64,000 nt of DNA from Fibrobacter succinogenes (GTDB lineage Bacteria > Fibrobacterota > Fibrobacteria > Fibrobacterales > Fibrobacteraceae), in contig CADCDO010000005.1 in assembly GCA_902800345.1 (NCBI GenBank), forward strand, positions 62,001 to 126,000. The letters run 5' to 3'. The first letter of the stretch is position 1; each line of letters starts with the position of its first letter. Of the stretch, positions 26,887 to 35,462 are shown one piece after another. Below the pieces are notes generated by a model. It was not told where the DNA came from. It was given only the letters and a program-made list of their open reading frames with translations, and searched no databases. The translations under genes were made by a program, and so were the position numbers.

Positions 26887-27809
26887 TATCAGTCTGGCAA
26901 ATTTTCAAGAAATCCCACTCAGAACATTCAACTGAGCGGGATTTCCTCCGGCAAGGGAACCGTCAAATCCTGGACGACATACACCGCAAAAGGCAAAACC
27001 GTAAAGCAAGCCTACAAATGCATCCTCTACGACCGCATCGCTCCGATAATCCTCTCGGCAACCGCGGTATCCAATGCCGAAAGCAAAAAGACAACGTTGA
27101 AAATCGAATTCTCCGAAAAACTTCAAAAAACAAAAACGGCTGATTCTCATGGAGACAAAGTTTTCTCCTTCTACATCAATTCCACCAAAAAAGCACAGTT
27201 CGTAAAAGGCATCGCCCCCGCATCCGAAAAAGCGCTCGACAAAAAAAAATAGACTCCGTCTTGACAGTTCTTTACAACCAAAGTTCAACGTTCCCGCAGG
27301 TCGGCGACTACATCAGCTTCAGAAGCGTAAACGGCGAAGGCCTCATCGGCGACCAATCTGATTACGCCTCCGCACCAACTGGCGATTCCATTCGCCCGTC
27401 AAGCGACGCCGCCCAGCTATGGAACGTCTCGTTGGGATATGATACGGAGACGCATCTCCCCTCCCCGTGGGTGCAAATCACCAAAGGCACTACCGAAGAA
27501 AAGAACGACGGCAAGAACAACGGTAAAGACGAAGGCAAGGATAAGGATAAAGACAACGGCAAGGACTCCCCGGAAAAAACTTTCGCGAAGCCCTCATTCC
27601 GCGTAAAGATGACCGCACCGTTCGAGTTCGCCATCGTCTTGGACGAATCCTTGCCGAGCCTCGCCAAGAAATACACAGTCATGGACATGATGGGGCACGT
27701 GGTTTCCGCGGGAGAATTGGACAGCAAGGACACCCGCGTGAAGGTTTCGACCACAGGTTCTTACGTCATCAAAGTCGGGCTCAGCTACAGGCGTGTGAAC
27801 GTGAAGTAG
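26887..27809 (+). pseudogene. Relic of a secreted surface-protein gene
   Basis: Only the C-terminal part of a large exported protein is left. The first part (to 27252) encodes SGISSGKGTVKSW and an Ig-like APIILSATAVSNAESK...IEFSEKLQ domain. It then stops after a run of nine A (27241-27249). The rest, to 27809, continues in another frame (KKIDSVLTVLYNQSSTFP), with a Lys/Asp/Gly-rich linker and a C-terminal sorting-type domain ending SYVIKVGLSYRRVNVK. That domain is closely related to the end of the fibro-slime protein (28080-31115). The 5' part is missing, so it cannot be exported as it stands. The homopolymer shift could be a sequencing error, but the missing start is not. Confidence 0.7.
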
Positions 27810-27833
27810 TAAACGGAATCTCTGATACTATTT

Positions 27834-27860
27834 CCGGCTCATCCGAGCCGGATTTTTTTT
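27834..27860 (+). terminator. Intrinsic terminator after the relic gene
   Basis: CCGGCTC (27834-27840) pairs with GAGCCGG (27845-27851), followed by eight T. Confidence 0.85.
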
Positions 27861-27999
27861 GCGACCGGAACCCACTCTTCTCTCCCGCATTGACGGGATT
27901 TTTCGTACTATCAGCTGTATCATGAAAATGCGATTTTTATAAAACCACATATTTTTTCATCATTTTATGCTATTTTCAAAAAAAAAGTATCACAAAATG

Positions 28000-28028
28000 T
28001 TGCTTTACAAAAAATTTGAGTGTATATT
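28000..28028 (+). promoter_or_regulatory. Promoter TTGCTT-N17-TATATT
   Basis: TTGCTT (28000-28005) and TATATT (28023-28028) are 17 bases apart, upstream of the fibro-slime gene. The leader is about 45 bases and carries GAGGAGG at about 28068-28074. Confidence 0.6.
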
Positions 28029-28079
28029 TGAATTTACAAGAGGCTTCTTAGGAGTCATCAAGAAAAAGAGGAGGACAAG

Positions 28080-31000
28080 ATGAAACCTTTTAAAACCATC
28101 ATTGTGACAGCAGCCGCGTTAGGTTTATCCTATACATGGGCTCAAACTGTAAAAGAATTCCATGTTTTCTTGCCACAGAATTACGCTTGGCAATCCGCCG
28201 TTCCGCTTATCAACGAAGACGGGAAAACCCATGAACTGGTCCGCGATCCCGAACATTGCGGCTGGTATTACAGGCGTTACGTCAACGAAGCGCTCCCCCA
28301 AAGCGCCCTCATCTACAGAGACGACGACACCGCCATGCAGGATGCGTTCGGCGTAAACGGCACCAAGAATTACACCGGCACCACCGAACCTATTAGAATG
28401 GCAGAAATATTCGAGCTATTCGCGACGGATGCAAACTACAACAACGCCATTTATTTCGTTGCCGACGAAGACGAGGCGGACAAGCTCCCCGCCCAAACAA
28501 TGGGCTGGTTTTCCGCACGCCCCGCAAATGTCCAAGGACAATGCAGTTTTAACTTTGCAACGCTTATTTACGATACCGACGCCAGCTTGCATCCAGCATT
28601 CTCTTGCTGGGCCGCGGGCGCCAGCGCTACAAATGACGGTTGCCAGGCTCCAGGAACGGCTGCCGCTCAAGGGGTCAACAAAACAACCGCCCTCAAGGCA
28701 ATCTATGACTGTATGGGCGTCACGACGGGCATTGTAGAATCCACTTTGAGTCAGACAACCAAAAAGCCGAGCCTTACCGCAGCAGGCAAGAAATGCTTTA
28801 TTGACGAAACCTACTTCAACCAGTTGTTCAATATTACGAGCAACGTGAATGAAGCCTCATGTTTCGACATCCCGTTTACACGTTCCAACAACGGCTGGGA
28901 ATTCAATTCCGATAACTTTGTGAGCCCGGGCCTTAGCGTTCCTGTACGCGGAGGTTTCTATCCGGTCGAGGCGAAAACCGACGCCTCGCTTTTGGCAACA
29001 AGCCCTGCACAAACTCCAGTCGCAGCAGCACGCACAAAACGTTCCGCTGAAGGTCCGGTCTTTTACGGTCCGGCACTCCGTGTAAATGATTCGACAACGC
29101 AAATTCCGAAGATTGACACTTATTGCAACGGTCCAGGCTGGAATGGAGGCTATAATTGCGAAGGACTCTTCGCCGATGGCGAAACGACTGCCGAAGCAAT
29201 TCAAACGAATTTAAGGCTGGGGCCGGACGCTTGCATATTCGGCTGGAGTTGCGACGAAGCGACAAGCGCTCCTGAAAATTGGAGTTTCTTCGCCTACAAT
29301 TCTGAAAATGCCGGCACGGAGACTTCGCGCTGGACCTCCCAAGAAGGTACTAGCGGAAACGGAGGCCGTAACCTGCACTTCTGTTCTGAATCCCACAGCA
29401 ATTTCTACTACAAGAAAGGCCTGAAGTTCAGCATCAGCGGAAGCGACGACATCTGGGTCTATATCGACAACAAGCTAGCGGTTGATTTGGGCGGAACGCA
29501 CCTCTCAGCTCCCGGTTTCGTCGATTTGGACACGTTCATGCCGAACGCCGTTGTGGGCCAATCCTACGATATCGACATATTCACCTGCAACCGCCGCGCA
29601 ACATCTAGCGATTTGCGAATCAACACGAACTTGTTCCTCTACCACCCAGAAACCTCCGGCATATCAGTTGTCGGGAAACAAGATTTGATTCGCTATAGAG
29701 ATGATGGCAGCAACGTTTACAAGATTTGCTACAGGAAATCCAGCGGCAGCGCTTGCGCTTCGGCAACGGTCGGCGACATAGAATGCTGCGGAGACGAAAT
29801 TCTGTCCGCATGCCACATGACAGTGAGCTACTTGTTGACTCAGGATAAGACGGGTCAGGACCCCGCCAAGATAAAATATAGCGAACAAGAATTTGCCGCG
29901 AATCCGAAACCGTTTAATGGCGCTATCGATGTTTCTAATTCGACAAAACCCATCATTAACGAAAATAAGTTGGCGGACGTTCTTCCCAGCGGAAAGTACT
30001 ACCTTCTTATCAAGATTGGTAACGATACAAAAGCCATCGAAATCAATATCAAAGGCTCCGTCGATATCGCTAACCGCAACGCCGTCATTGTCGACGAAGA
30101 GGGCAACAAGAGTCTTCCGATTAAAGTCAACACACAAGCACTCGCATCGGCACCATCAGGATCACCGAACGCCAATCTGCTGATTCCGCTCTACATAGGC
30201 ACCGTTCTTGAGCCTTGCGTATCGGCAGAATGCGATGAGCCTCAGGAATTGCACCGTAGCGCAGGTGCATCATACGCTTTGGCATCGAACAACAATAAGG
30301 TAATGTTCTACGAAAAGAAAAACGGCACGCCCGTCCAAATCAACCCGTCTACGACACGCATAATTGGTGAAAGCGGTATCGATACCGTCTATGCAACAAT
30401 CCCGGCCGTCGATATGGAATCCACTGAAGAAAAAGCGACAATCAACGTAATTGGCAGCTCTCGCAAAATCGAACTCACGTTCTTCATATCGAGATTCGCA
30501 TTTGTAGATTCCGATTCTACATATAACATAGTGAGCGCAGACAAGGATACAGAATATCGTTTGAAAAGAGCTACTTACGACTTCTACATAGTCGCCCTCA
30601 ATACAGACAACACCATTTGCACGGATTGCAACTTCCCGCTCACCCTGGGTCCTCAGTGTTCCGCAGGACTGGAACTGATTGGCAACACAGGTATCGTGAA
30701 TGGACGTGCAAAAATCACCATCGCCTCTTCTTTGGAATACACGAAAAACGGCGATCGCGGTCTAGCTCAGCTCCAGATTACAGGTCCGCTTGATGAATTT
30801 CACAAGGCTACATACAGCAACATGCAGTTCAAGGATCCTTCTCTTCCGGTTCAAATCAACGGAACTCTGGGAATCAAGAATCAGAGAACTGCACACAACG
30901 CTCCGGCATTCAACGTTGCAAAGACTGGCGCCCTCGAATTTTCGATTACGACAGACACGCCGAACACAGCCAATCGTTTCGCCGTCATGGACATGAAGGG

Positions 31001-31115
31001 GCAAGTGGTTGCCGTGGGCACGCTGAACAACAACGACACCCGCGTGAAAGTTCCGACCACAGGTTCGTACATCGTAAAAGTCGGGCATAATCACAAGCGC
31101 GTGAACGTTAGATAG
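28080..31115 (+). CDS. Fibro-slime domain secreted protein
   Basis: A 1011-residue exported protein. A signal peptide (about residues 1-22) is followed by a carbohydrate-binding-like N-terminal region, then a fibro-slime domain (about 240-524). The latter has KKGLKFSISGSDDIWVYIDN and LAVDLGGTHLSAPGFVDLD, features shared with PA14-like modules. Beta-rich repeats follow, and the last ~65 residues (RFAVMDMKGQVVAVGTLN ... RVNVR) are the sorting-type domain also seen in the relic upstream. Fibro-slime proteins are known in Fibrobacter as cell-surface and adhesion proteins, so a role in binding fibre is likely. Many Cys residues suggest disulfides. It has its own promoter and terminator, so it is a single-gene unit. 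Confidence 0.85.
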   Translation: MKPFKTIIVTAAALGLSYTWAQTVKEFHVFLPQNYAWQSAVPLINEDGKTHELVRDPEHCGWYYRRYVNEALPQSALIYRDDDTAMQDAFGVNGTKNYTGTTEPIRMAEIFELFATDANYNNAIYFVADEDEADKLPAQTMGWFSARPANVQGQCSFNFATLIYDTDASLHPAFSCWAAGASATNDGCQAPGTAAAQGVNKTTALKAIYDCMGVTTGIVESTLSQTTKKPSLTAAGKKCFIDETYFNQLFNITSNVNEASCFDIPFTRSNNGWEFNSDNFVSPGLSVPVRGGFYPVEAKTDASLLATSPAQTPVAAARTKRSAEGPVFYGPALRVNDSTTQIPKIDTYCNGPGWNGGYNCEGLFADGETTAEAIQTNLRLGPDACIFGWSCDEATSAPENWSFFAYNSENAGTETSRWTSQEGTSGNGGRNLHFCSESHSNFYYKKGLKFSISGSDDIWVYIDNKLAVDLGGTHLSAPGFVDLDTFMPNAVVGQSYDIDIFTCNRRATSSDLRINTNLFLYHPETSGISVVGKQDLIRYRDDGSNVYKICYRKSSGSACASATVGDIECCGDEILSACHMTVSYLLTQDKTGQDPAKIKYSEQEFAANPKPFNGAIDVSNSTKPIINENKLADVLPSGKYYLLIKIGNDTKAIEINIKGSVDIANRNAVIVDEEGNKSLPIKVNTQALASAPSGSPNANLLIPLYIGTVLEPCVSAECDEPQELHRSAGASYALASNNNKVMFYEKKNGTPVQINPSTTRIIGESGIDTVYATIPAVDMESTEEKATINVIGSSRKIELTFFISRFAFVDSDSTYNIVSADKDTEYRLKRATYDFYIVALNTDNTICTDCNFPLTLGPQCSAGLELIGNTGIVNGRAKITIASSLEYTKNGDRGLAQLQITGPLDEFHKATYSNMQFKDPSLPVQINGTLGIKNQRTAHNAPAFNVAKTGALEFSITTDTPNTANRFAVMDMKGQVVAVGTLNNNDTRVKVPTTGSYIVKVGHNHKRVNVR

Positions 31116-31156
31116 CGCAAATAAAATTAACGTGGAAAGGTAGGAGGAAAAACAAG

Positions 31157-31189
31157 CTCCCGCTCCATTCATTTGGGGCGGGAGTTTTT
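31157..31189 (+). terminator. Intrinsic terminator after the fibro-slime gene
   Basis: CTCCCGC (31157-31163) pairs with GCGGGAG (31178-31184), followed by five T. A related hairpin occurs at 31864-31893. Confidence 0.8.
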
Positions 31190-31207
31190 CGCAACTTTAT
31201 TTAAGGA

Positions 31208-31500
31208 TTGCCGGGAAGTTCGCGGATTAGCGGGAAAGTCCGCAAGTCGCTGGGAAGTTCGCAGATTAGCGGGAAAGTCCGCAAGTCACAGGGAAATTCG
31301 CGGATTAACTGGAAAGTCCGCAAGCTGCCGGGAAGTTCGCGGATTAGCGGGAAAGTCAGCAAGTCACAGGGAAATTCGCGGATTAGCGGGAAAGTCCGCA
31401 AGCTGCCGGGAAGTTCGTGGATTAGCTGGAAAGTCCGCAAGCTGCCGGGAAGTTCGCGGATTAACTGGAAAGTCCGCAAGTCGCTGGGAAGTTCGTGGAT
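31208..31500. repeat. 39-bp tandem repeat array, about 7.5 copies
   Basis: The consensus unit is about GGGAAGTTCGCGGATTAGC followed by GGGAAAGTCCGCAAGTCGCT, so each 39-bp unit is itself two related halves of 19 and 20 bases. Variant positions are shuffled between copies (TGCC, CGCT or CACA before GGGAA; GCG, ACT or GCT after GATTA). Because 39 is a multiple of three, several frames are open on both strands, but there is no ribosome site or other sign of a real gene. Confidence 0.9.
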
Positions 31501-31541
31501 TTACGTACTTTTCTACGGGAAATTTGCCCTCCGGTACGTAA
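31501..31541. repeat. 41-bp unit with TTACGTAC inverted ends, copy 1
   Basis: TTACGTACTT at the left and GGTACGTAA at the right bound a 22-base core that differs from those of the other copies. It begins exactly where the 39-bp array ends. Confidence 0.75.
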
Positions 31542-31563
31542 TGAAAAACATGTTTTTTAGCGA

Positions 31564-31604
31564 TTACGTACTTTTGCACTATTTTCCATGCACTTAGTAC
31601 GTAA
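31564..31604. repeat. 41-bp unit with TTACGTAC inverted ends, copy 2
   Basis: TTACGTACTT and AGTACGTAA bound an unrelated core. It lies 22 bases after copy 1, so the TACGTA words in this pair are spaced 33, 30 and 33 bases apart. Confidence 0.75.
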
Positions 31605-31699
31605 TTTTTGACTTTTTTGCCCTGCAAAATGCCCAAAACGCCCCTTTTTATAGTCTACAAAGACATTTTTCTATAATTTCAGCCATTTTTTTTCGCTTT

Positions 31700-31740
31700 T
31701 TACGTACTTTTCTATAAGAATTCCACATTTCAGTACGTAA
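31700..31740. repeat. 41-bp unit with TTACGTAC inverted ends, copy 3
   Basis: TTACGTACTT and AGTACGTAA with a different core, beginning a second pair about 200 bases after copy 1. Confidence 0.75.
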
Positions 31741-31763
31741 CACACAAATTAATCAAACAAAAG

Positions 31764-31805
31764 TTACGTACTTCCACCCCATTTTTTCGCAAGTCCAGTA
31801 CGTAA
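31764..31805. repeat. 42-bp unit with TTACGTAC inverted ends, copy 4
   Basis: TTACGTACTT and AGTACGTAA around a core one base longer. The TACGTA spacing in the second pair is 33, 31 and 34 bases. Confidence 0.75.
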
Positions 31806-31856
31806 AAGAGCCACTCCAACAATTATCCATGGCTAAAAAACCGTGCGTCACAGCAG

Positions 31857-31898
31857 AAAAAAAAACTCCCGCTCCTTTCAATCGGGGCGGGAGTTTTT
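31857..31898 (-). terminator. Terminator of the exported-protein gene
   Basis: ACTCCCGC (31864-31871) pairs with GCGGGAGT (31886-31893). On the minus strand the hairpin is followed by a run of T, so it ends transcripts of 31980-33236; plus-strand T suggest it may work both ways. Confidence 0.75.
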
Positions 31899-31979
31899 CA
31901 CAAATCAAAATGAATGTTTAGAAGCGAGCTTACTTCAAGATAACATTCCTGGCGTTCACCATGCCGTTCTGCTCGACCT

Positions 31980-33236
31980 TCACGATATAGCGGCCGCTCG
32001 GCACCATGCCAGAGTTCCACTTGATTTGATGGACGCCCGGCTGGACTTGAGCTCGACAGACACAGCGGAACGGTCCAAGCCCTTAATTGCCGGAGCAAAC
32101 GGAGCCGCAGCGACAAGCGGAGTTTCTGCAGCAAACGGAGCGTCAGGATTTTCAGCACTCTTGTTCAACGTTTGGCCAATCCACTTAACCACAAAATAGT
32201 CCGTATCTTCAAAACCGCTCAAAATCTTATGAATTCGCCTTTCAATATCATCGGGCGTTTCCCTAGGACCCCAAAAACTTTCATTGTTGGTATCCTCATC
32301 ATCTATATGGATTTGAGTACGTTCAATATGTGGTGCGGAATAATTAGCAAAAACACCATATTCCTTATTATACGGATATTTCAGACTGGAAGATTCATCC
32401 TTCGGAACAAAGCAAAAACGCAACCTAGCATCTTTAAAGACCTCGCTCGGCCATATATCCCCCTTATAATCATTTTTGTTGTTATCATCTTCTGTATCAT
32501 GGTAACGAACATACGGATATGTTCCCTCAGGACAAGCATTATCCATCTGCAATACGACATAATCAAAAGGAACGCGGGGTGTATCATATTGATAGCACAA
32601 ATTGAATGTTATTGAACTTTTTTTCTTGATCGTAATGCCTGGAGGATTATGATCGCCATACACAATTTTAGTGCTAGGATTGTGATCTTCCGTATCAAGC
32701 GTGATGGAAAGATCGCCATCGCAATAACTATCAGGATCTTTCCTCAAAACACCAACTCTCGTTCCATAAGTAAAGTCCCTATCTTCCCCATGTAAAATTT
32801 CTCCCGATGACGAGACAACAACAATGTTTCTAAGATCAACATCTTCGGTAGGGCAGTGAACTTTCACTAACGGACGTGGACACACACGTTTACCTTCAGA
32901 AGTAACTATAACAGGTCCCAGATAATTTCCATTTTTAGGGAAGGTCTCGCCAGCAGCAATTTTTACATCTTTAAAATCCAATTTTATCCTATAAGTATCC
33001 GCATTCATTCTTTGCAAGCTAACGTTCGCGCCAGCAACATTTCCTTGGACCTTTAGTCCTTCCATAGTTTTGCAAACTCGCTGATAAACATAAACGGAAA
33101 AGTTCTTTAGGCTTTTATTCGTCTCATTTACCAACTTAAATGAGGGATAGGAAACAATGCAGTCCGTACCCATAACCTTTAACGAGGCAAAGCTCATCGA
33201 AGCCGCTAGTAGAACCAACGGAAACATTTTTTTCAT
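31980..33236 (-). CDS. Exported protein with frameshifted C-terminal domain
   Basis: A 418-residue protein with a signal peptide (MKKMFPLVLLAASMSFASL). The body is beta-rich with Cys residues and a conserved FDYVVLQMDNACPEGTYPY ... RYHDTEDD ... RFCFVPKDES pattern shared with its neighbour at 33677-35023. I recognise no catalytic domain. The protein ends in SRASIKSSGTLAWCRAAAIS, but the same DNA in another frame encodes QPGVHQIKWNSGMVPSGRY and continues to a TAA at 31930-31932, a normal sorting-type end. So an upstream deletion has thrown the end out of frame, and the protein should lack its sorting signal. AGGAGGA at 33243-33249 supports the start. Confidence 0.65.
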   Translation of the reverse strand: MKKMFPLVLLAASMSFASLKVMGTDCIVSYPSFKLVNETNKSLKNFSVYVYQRVCKTMEGLKVQGNVAGANVSLQRMNADTYRIKLDFKDVKIAAGETFPKNGNYLGPVIVTSEGKRVCPRPLVKVHCPTEDVDLRNIVVVSSSGEILHGEDRDFTYGTRVGVLRKDPDSYCDGDLSITLDTEDHNPSTKIVYGDHNPPGITIKKKSSITFNLCYQYDTPRVPFDYVVLQMDNACPEGTYPYVRYHDTEDDNNKNDYKGDIWPSEVFKDARLRFCFVPKDESSSLKYPYNKEYGVFANYSAPHIERTQIHIDDEDTNNESFWGPRETPDDIERRIHKILSGFEDTDYFVVKWIGQTLNKSAENPDAPFAAETPLVAAAPFAPAIKGLDRSAVSVELKSSRASIKSSGTLAWCRAAAIS

Positions 33237-33268
33237 ATTATTCCTCCTAGTTAATTTTGAGTAAGTAC

Positions 33269-33296
33269 AATATAAGTTAAAATCCAAGCAAAACAA
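33269..33296 (-). promoter_or_regulatory. Promoter TTGTTT-N16-TATATT
   Basis: On the minus strand TTGTTT (33296-33291) and TATATT (33274-33269) are 16 bases apart, upstream of the gene starting at 33236. Confidence 0.5.
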
Positions 33297-33560
33297 AAAA
33301 AGGATAATGTAAAATTAATTTATCTTCTTTTACAACATATCGCTCCATAAACTTACACAAAATTCGTATCATAACGATACACACAATCAGTATTTCATTC
33401 TCACACCCACATACATGCAAAGCAATAAGTGCACCTACCTTAATTCGAGGCTAAAGGCAAGAATGGCTTCGCTGAGTTAAGGGATCCAAGATAACAGGGC
33501 TCCAAGATGACAGGGAACGGGATAACAATTTTCATGAAGCTCAAACTATAGACAGCTCGT

Positions 33561-33593
33561 AAAAAAAATCGTCCCGGATGAAATCCGGGGCGA
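33561..33593 (-). terminator. Terminator of the second exported-protein gene
   Basis: TCGTCCCGGAT (33569-33579) pairs with ATCCGGGGCGA (33583-33593) with one G-T pair. On the minus strand it is followed by eight T. Confidence 0.85.
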
Positions 33594-33676
33594 CAAATGA
33601 AAAAAACAAACTTGACAAATCTCGAATTACTTCAAGATAACGTTCCTGGCGTTCACCATGCCGTTCTGCTCGACCT

Positions 33677-35023
33677 TCACGATATAGCGGCCGCTCGGCA
33701 CCATGCCAGAGTTCCACTTGATTTGATGGACGCCCGGCTGGTGGAGACCTTAACTTTGCCCTCGGACTTGAGCTCGACAGACACGGCGGAACGATTCAGG
33801 CCCTTGATTGCCGGTGCAAACGGAGCCGCAGCGACAAGCGGCTGCCCTGCAGAAATCGGAGATTCGGCAACTTCGACCTCAGCGGATTTGGAAAGATTCG
33901 GATTAATTCTCGTGACTATGTGATACCACGTATTACTACCCCCACTCATAATGTTCTGGATACGATCTATAATTGCCTTTTCATTAGCTTTTTTCTTAGA
34001 AAGACCATAATAATACCAAGAATTGGCATTACTATTGTTTTCATCATCTACATAAAGTGCACTAAGTGCAAGATTCGCATTGTTCACATTAGCGAAAATA
34101 GACGTATTATAATCATTTACGTATCCACCGAAAGGATATACTTTGGTAGAATTCGGGTCTTTTGGAACAAAGCAGAATTCCAAATCAGCATTAGACCCCA
34201 CAGAACTCGGCCACAAGGGACCATGCACATAATTTGAGCCTTGACTATCCTCAGTATCATGATGACGTCTAAACGGATACGTACCCACCGGGCAGTTATC
34301 ATCCATTCTAAACACCGCATAATCATAGGACACCCTAGGAAGTTCATCATACTCATAAGCGCAATATCCGAAATAAACATTACGCCCCGAAACACTCACC
34401 CCATTGGGCTTCGGGCCAGTTAACTTCGACGCATTGTCATTCTTTTCTGAATTAAGGGTTATCAAGACATCCGGATATGTAGATCCCATATAATTAAATC
34501 CACCACTTTTGCATACCGAAGATTTACTAAGAACTCCTACCCTCGAAGAAAGATTCGGATGTTCCCCAGCTAAGACTTCACCATCCTTCGATTCAACAAC
34601 GATATTATGGAAACCTTTTCCCCAAGTATAAGGTCTCAGAGCATGAGTTAGCTTATCCGGATTTTCTATAAAAGCCTCAAAAAACTTAGTAGCATTCGAA
34701 GGAAAGTAGCTGTTTGCAGGAATGTTCTTATGGCTAAAATCCATCACCACCCTATACACATGTGAAGACTTTCGTTGCATGTAAATAGTATCCGCCCCAT
34801 ATTGATTAGTTATTCTGAAAGTCGGCAATTCACCTGCTTTATCATTTGAAAAATAAACGTAGACTTTAAATCCGTTTACTCCAAGGCTTCTTTGTGTAGA
34901 AATCCTAAATATAGGTTTAAATTTACCGCCGTCGGAACTAACTTGATCATCTGGATTACCAATCACCGTTAGACCAAAGCTCATAGATACTACCAATAAT
35001 ATTAATAGGTATATTTTTTTCAT
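33677..35023 (-). CDS. Exported protein, paralog with the same C-terminal frameshift
   Basis: A 448-residue protein with signal peptide MKKIYLLILLVVSMSFGLTVIG. It shares with the 31980 gene the blocks VSYDYAVFRMDDNCPVGTYP, RRHHDTED and LEFCFVPKDPNS. Function is unknown. It also ends in SRASIKSSGTLAWCRAAAIS, and the alternative frame again encodes HQIKWNSGMVPSGRY to a TAA at 33626-33628. Compared with its paralog it keeps 8 more codons before the shared junction (EGKVKVST). Ribosome site AAAGGGG precedes the ATG. The two genes are arranged in tandem and their last ~110 bases are nearly identical, which suggests gene conversion. Confidence 0.65.
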   Translation of the reverse strand: MKKIYLLILLVVSMSFGLTVIGNPDDQVSSDGGKFKPIFRISTQRSLGVNGFKVYVYFSNDKAGELPTFRITNQYGADTIYMQRKSSHVYRVVMDFSHKNIPANSYFPSNATKFFEAFIENPDKLTHALRPYTWGKGFHNIVVESKDGEVLAGEHPNLSSRVGVLSKSSVCKSGGFNYMGSTYPDVLITLNSEKNDNASKLTGPKPNGVSVSGRNVYFGYCAYEYDELPRVSYDYAVFRMDDNCPVGTYPFRRHHDTEDSQGSNYVHGPLWPSSVGSNADLEFCFVPKDPNSTKVYPFGGYVNDYNTSIFANVNNANLALSALYVDDENNSNANSWYYYGLSKKKANEKAIIDRIQNIMSGGSNTWYHIVTRINPNLSKSAEVEVAESPISAGQPLVAAAPFAPAIKGLNRSAVSVELKSEGKVKVSTSRASIKSSGTLAWCRAAAIS

Positions 35024-35462
35024 ATTTCCCCTTTTATTTTGTTTAGTGTTAATGTTTAGTTTGGCGAAGACGCCCCCGCCAACTTGGAGAACTTAACGCC
35101 ACAAAAACAAAGAATCGCGTTCACGGTCTTCGTAGAAGCAGCGCACTCATTCTCACGCATATAAAATAAACTAATATTCAGGAGCACGAACAAGATTTTA
35201 TTATACAAACATCAGTTTATTTAAATATTTTAGCCAATTTTGCATTTTATAAAAAAAATTTTACAAAAATATAATACACAGCGTATTATAAACAGAAAGA
35301 ACATCCCCTGCATACCATAACCATGGAGACAGAAAAGAGGCCAAGACGACATGACAACATGTTCCACGCCATTTTTAGTTTAGCATAGCAAAAAAAAAGC
35401 CACCCTATTCATATAGGATGACTTTTCCAAAATAACGCGATCGTTTATTATAAATAAATTCG
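35024..35462. other. Gene-free A/T-rich region
   Basis: It contains the probable promoter of the gene at 33677-35023 and the terminator of the aldo/keto reductase gene. No open frame with a ribosome site is visible. Confidence 0.4.
35391..35422 (-). terminator. Terminator of the aldo/keto reductase gene
   Basis: CACCCTAT (35401-35408) pairs with ATAGGATG (35413-35420) with one mismatch. It is followed on the minus strand by nine T. Confidence 0.75.

Larger units (their letters stand above)
33237..33676. other. Gene-free region between two paralogs
   Basis: Besides the promoter and the terminator at 33561-33593, it holds CCTTAATTCGAGGCTAAAGG (about 33438), which recurs with small changes near 36596. 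It also holds two near copies of TCCAAGATRACAGG at about 33485-33520. The last 50 bases are the out-of-frame sorting-domain DNA of the next gene. Confidence 0.5.

Noticed and set aside
31173..31636. Open frames on both strands across the 39-bp array
   Set aside because: The unit length is a multiple of three, so frames stay open automatically. There is no ribosome site, and the encoded peptides are simple repeats.
31501..31805. Possible small CRISPR array
   Set aside because: The repeated words are 8-10 bases, palindromic and alternate in direction, and no cas genes are present.
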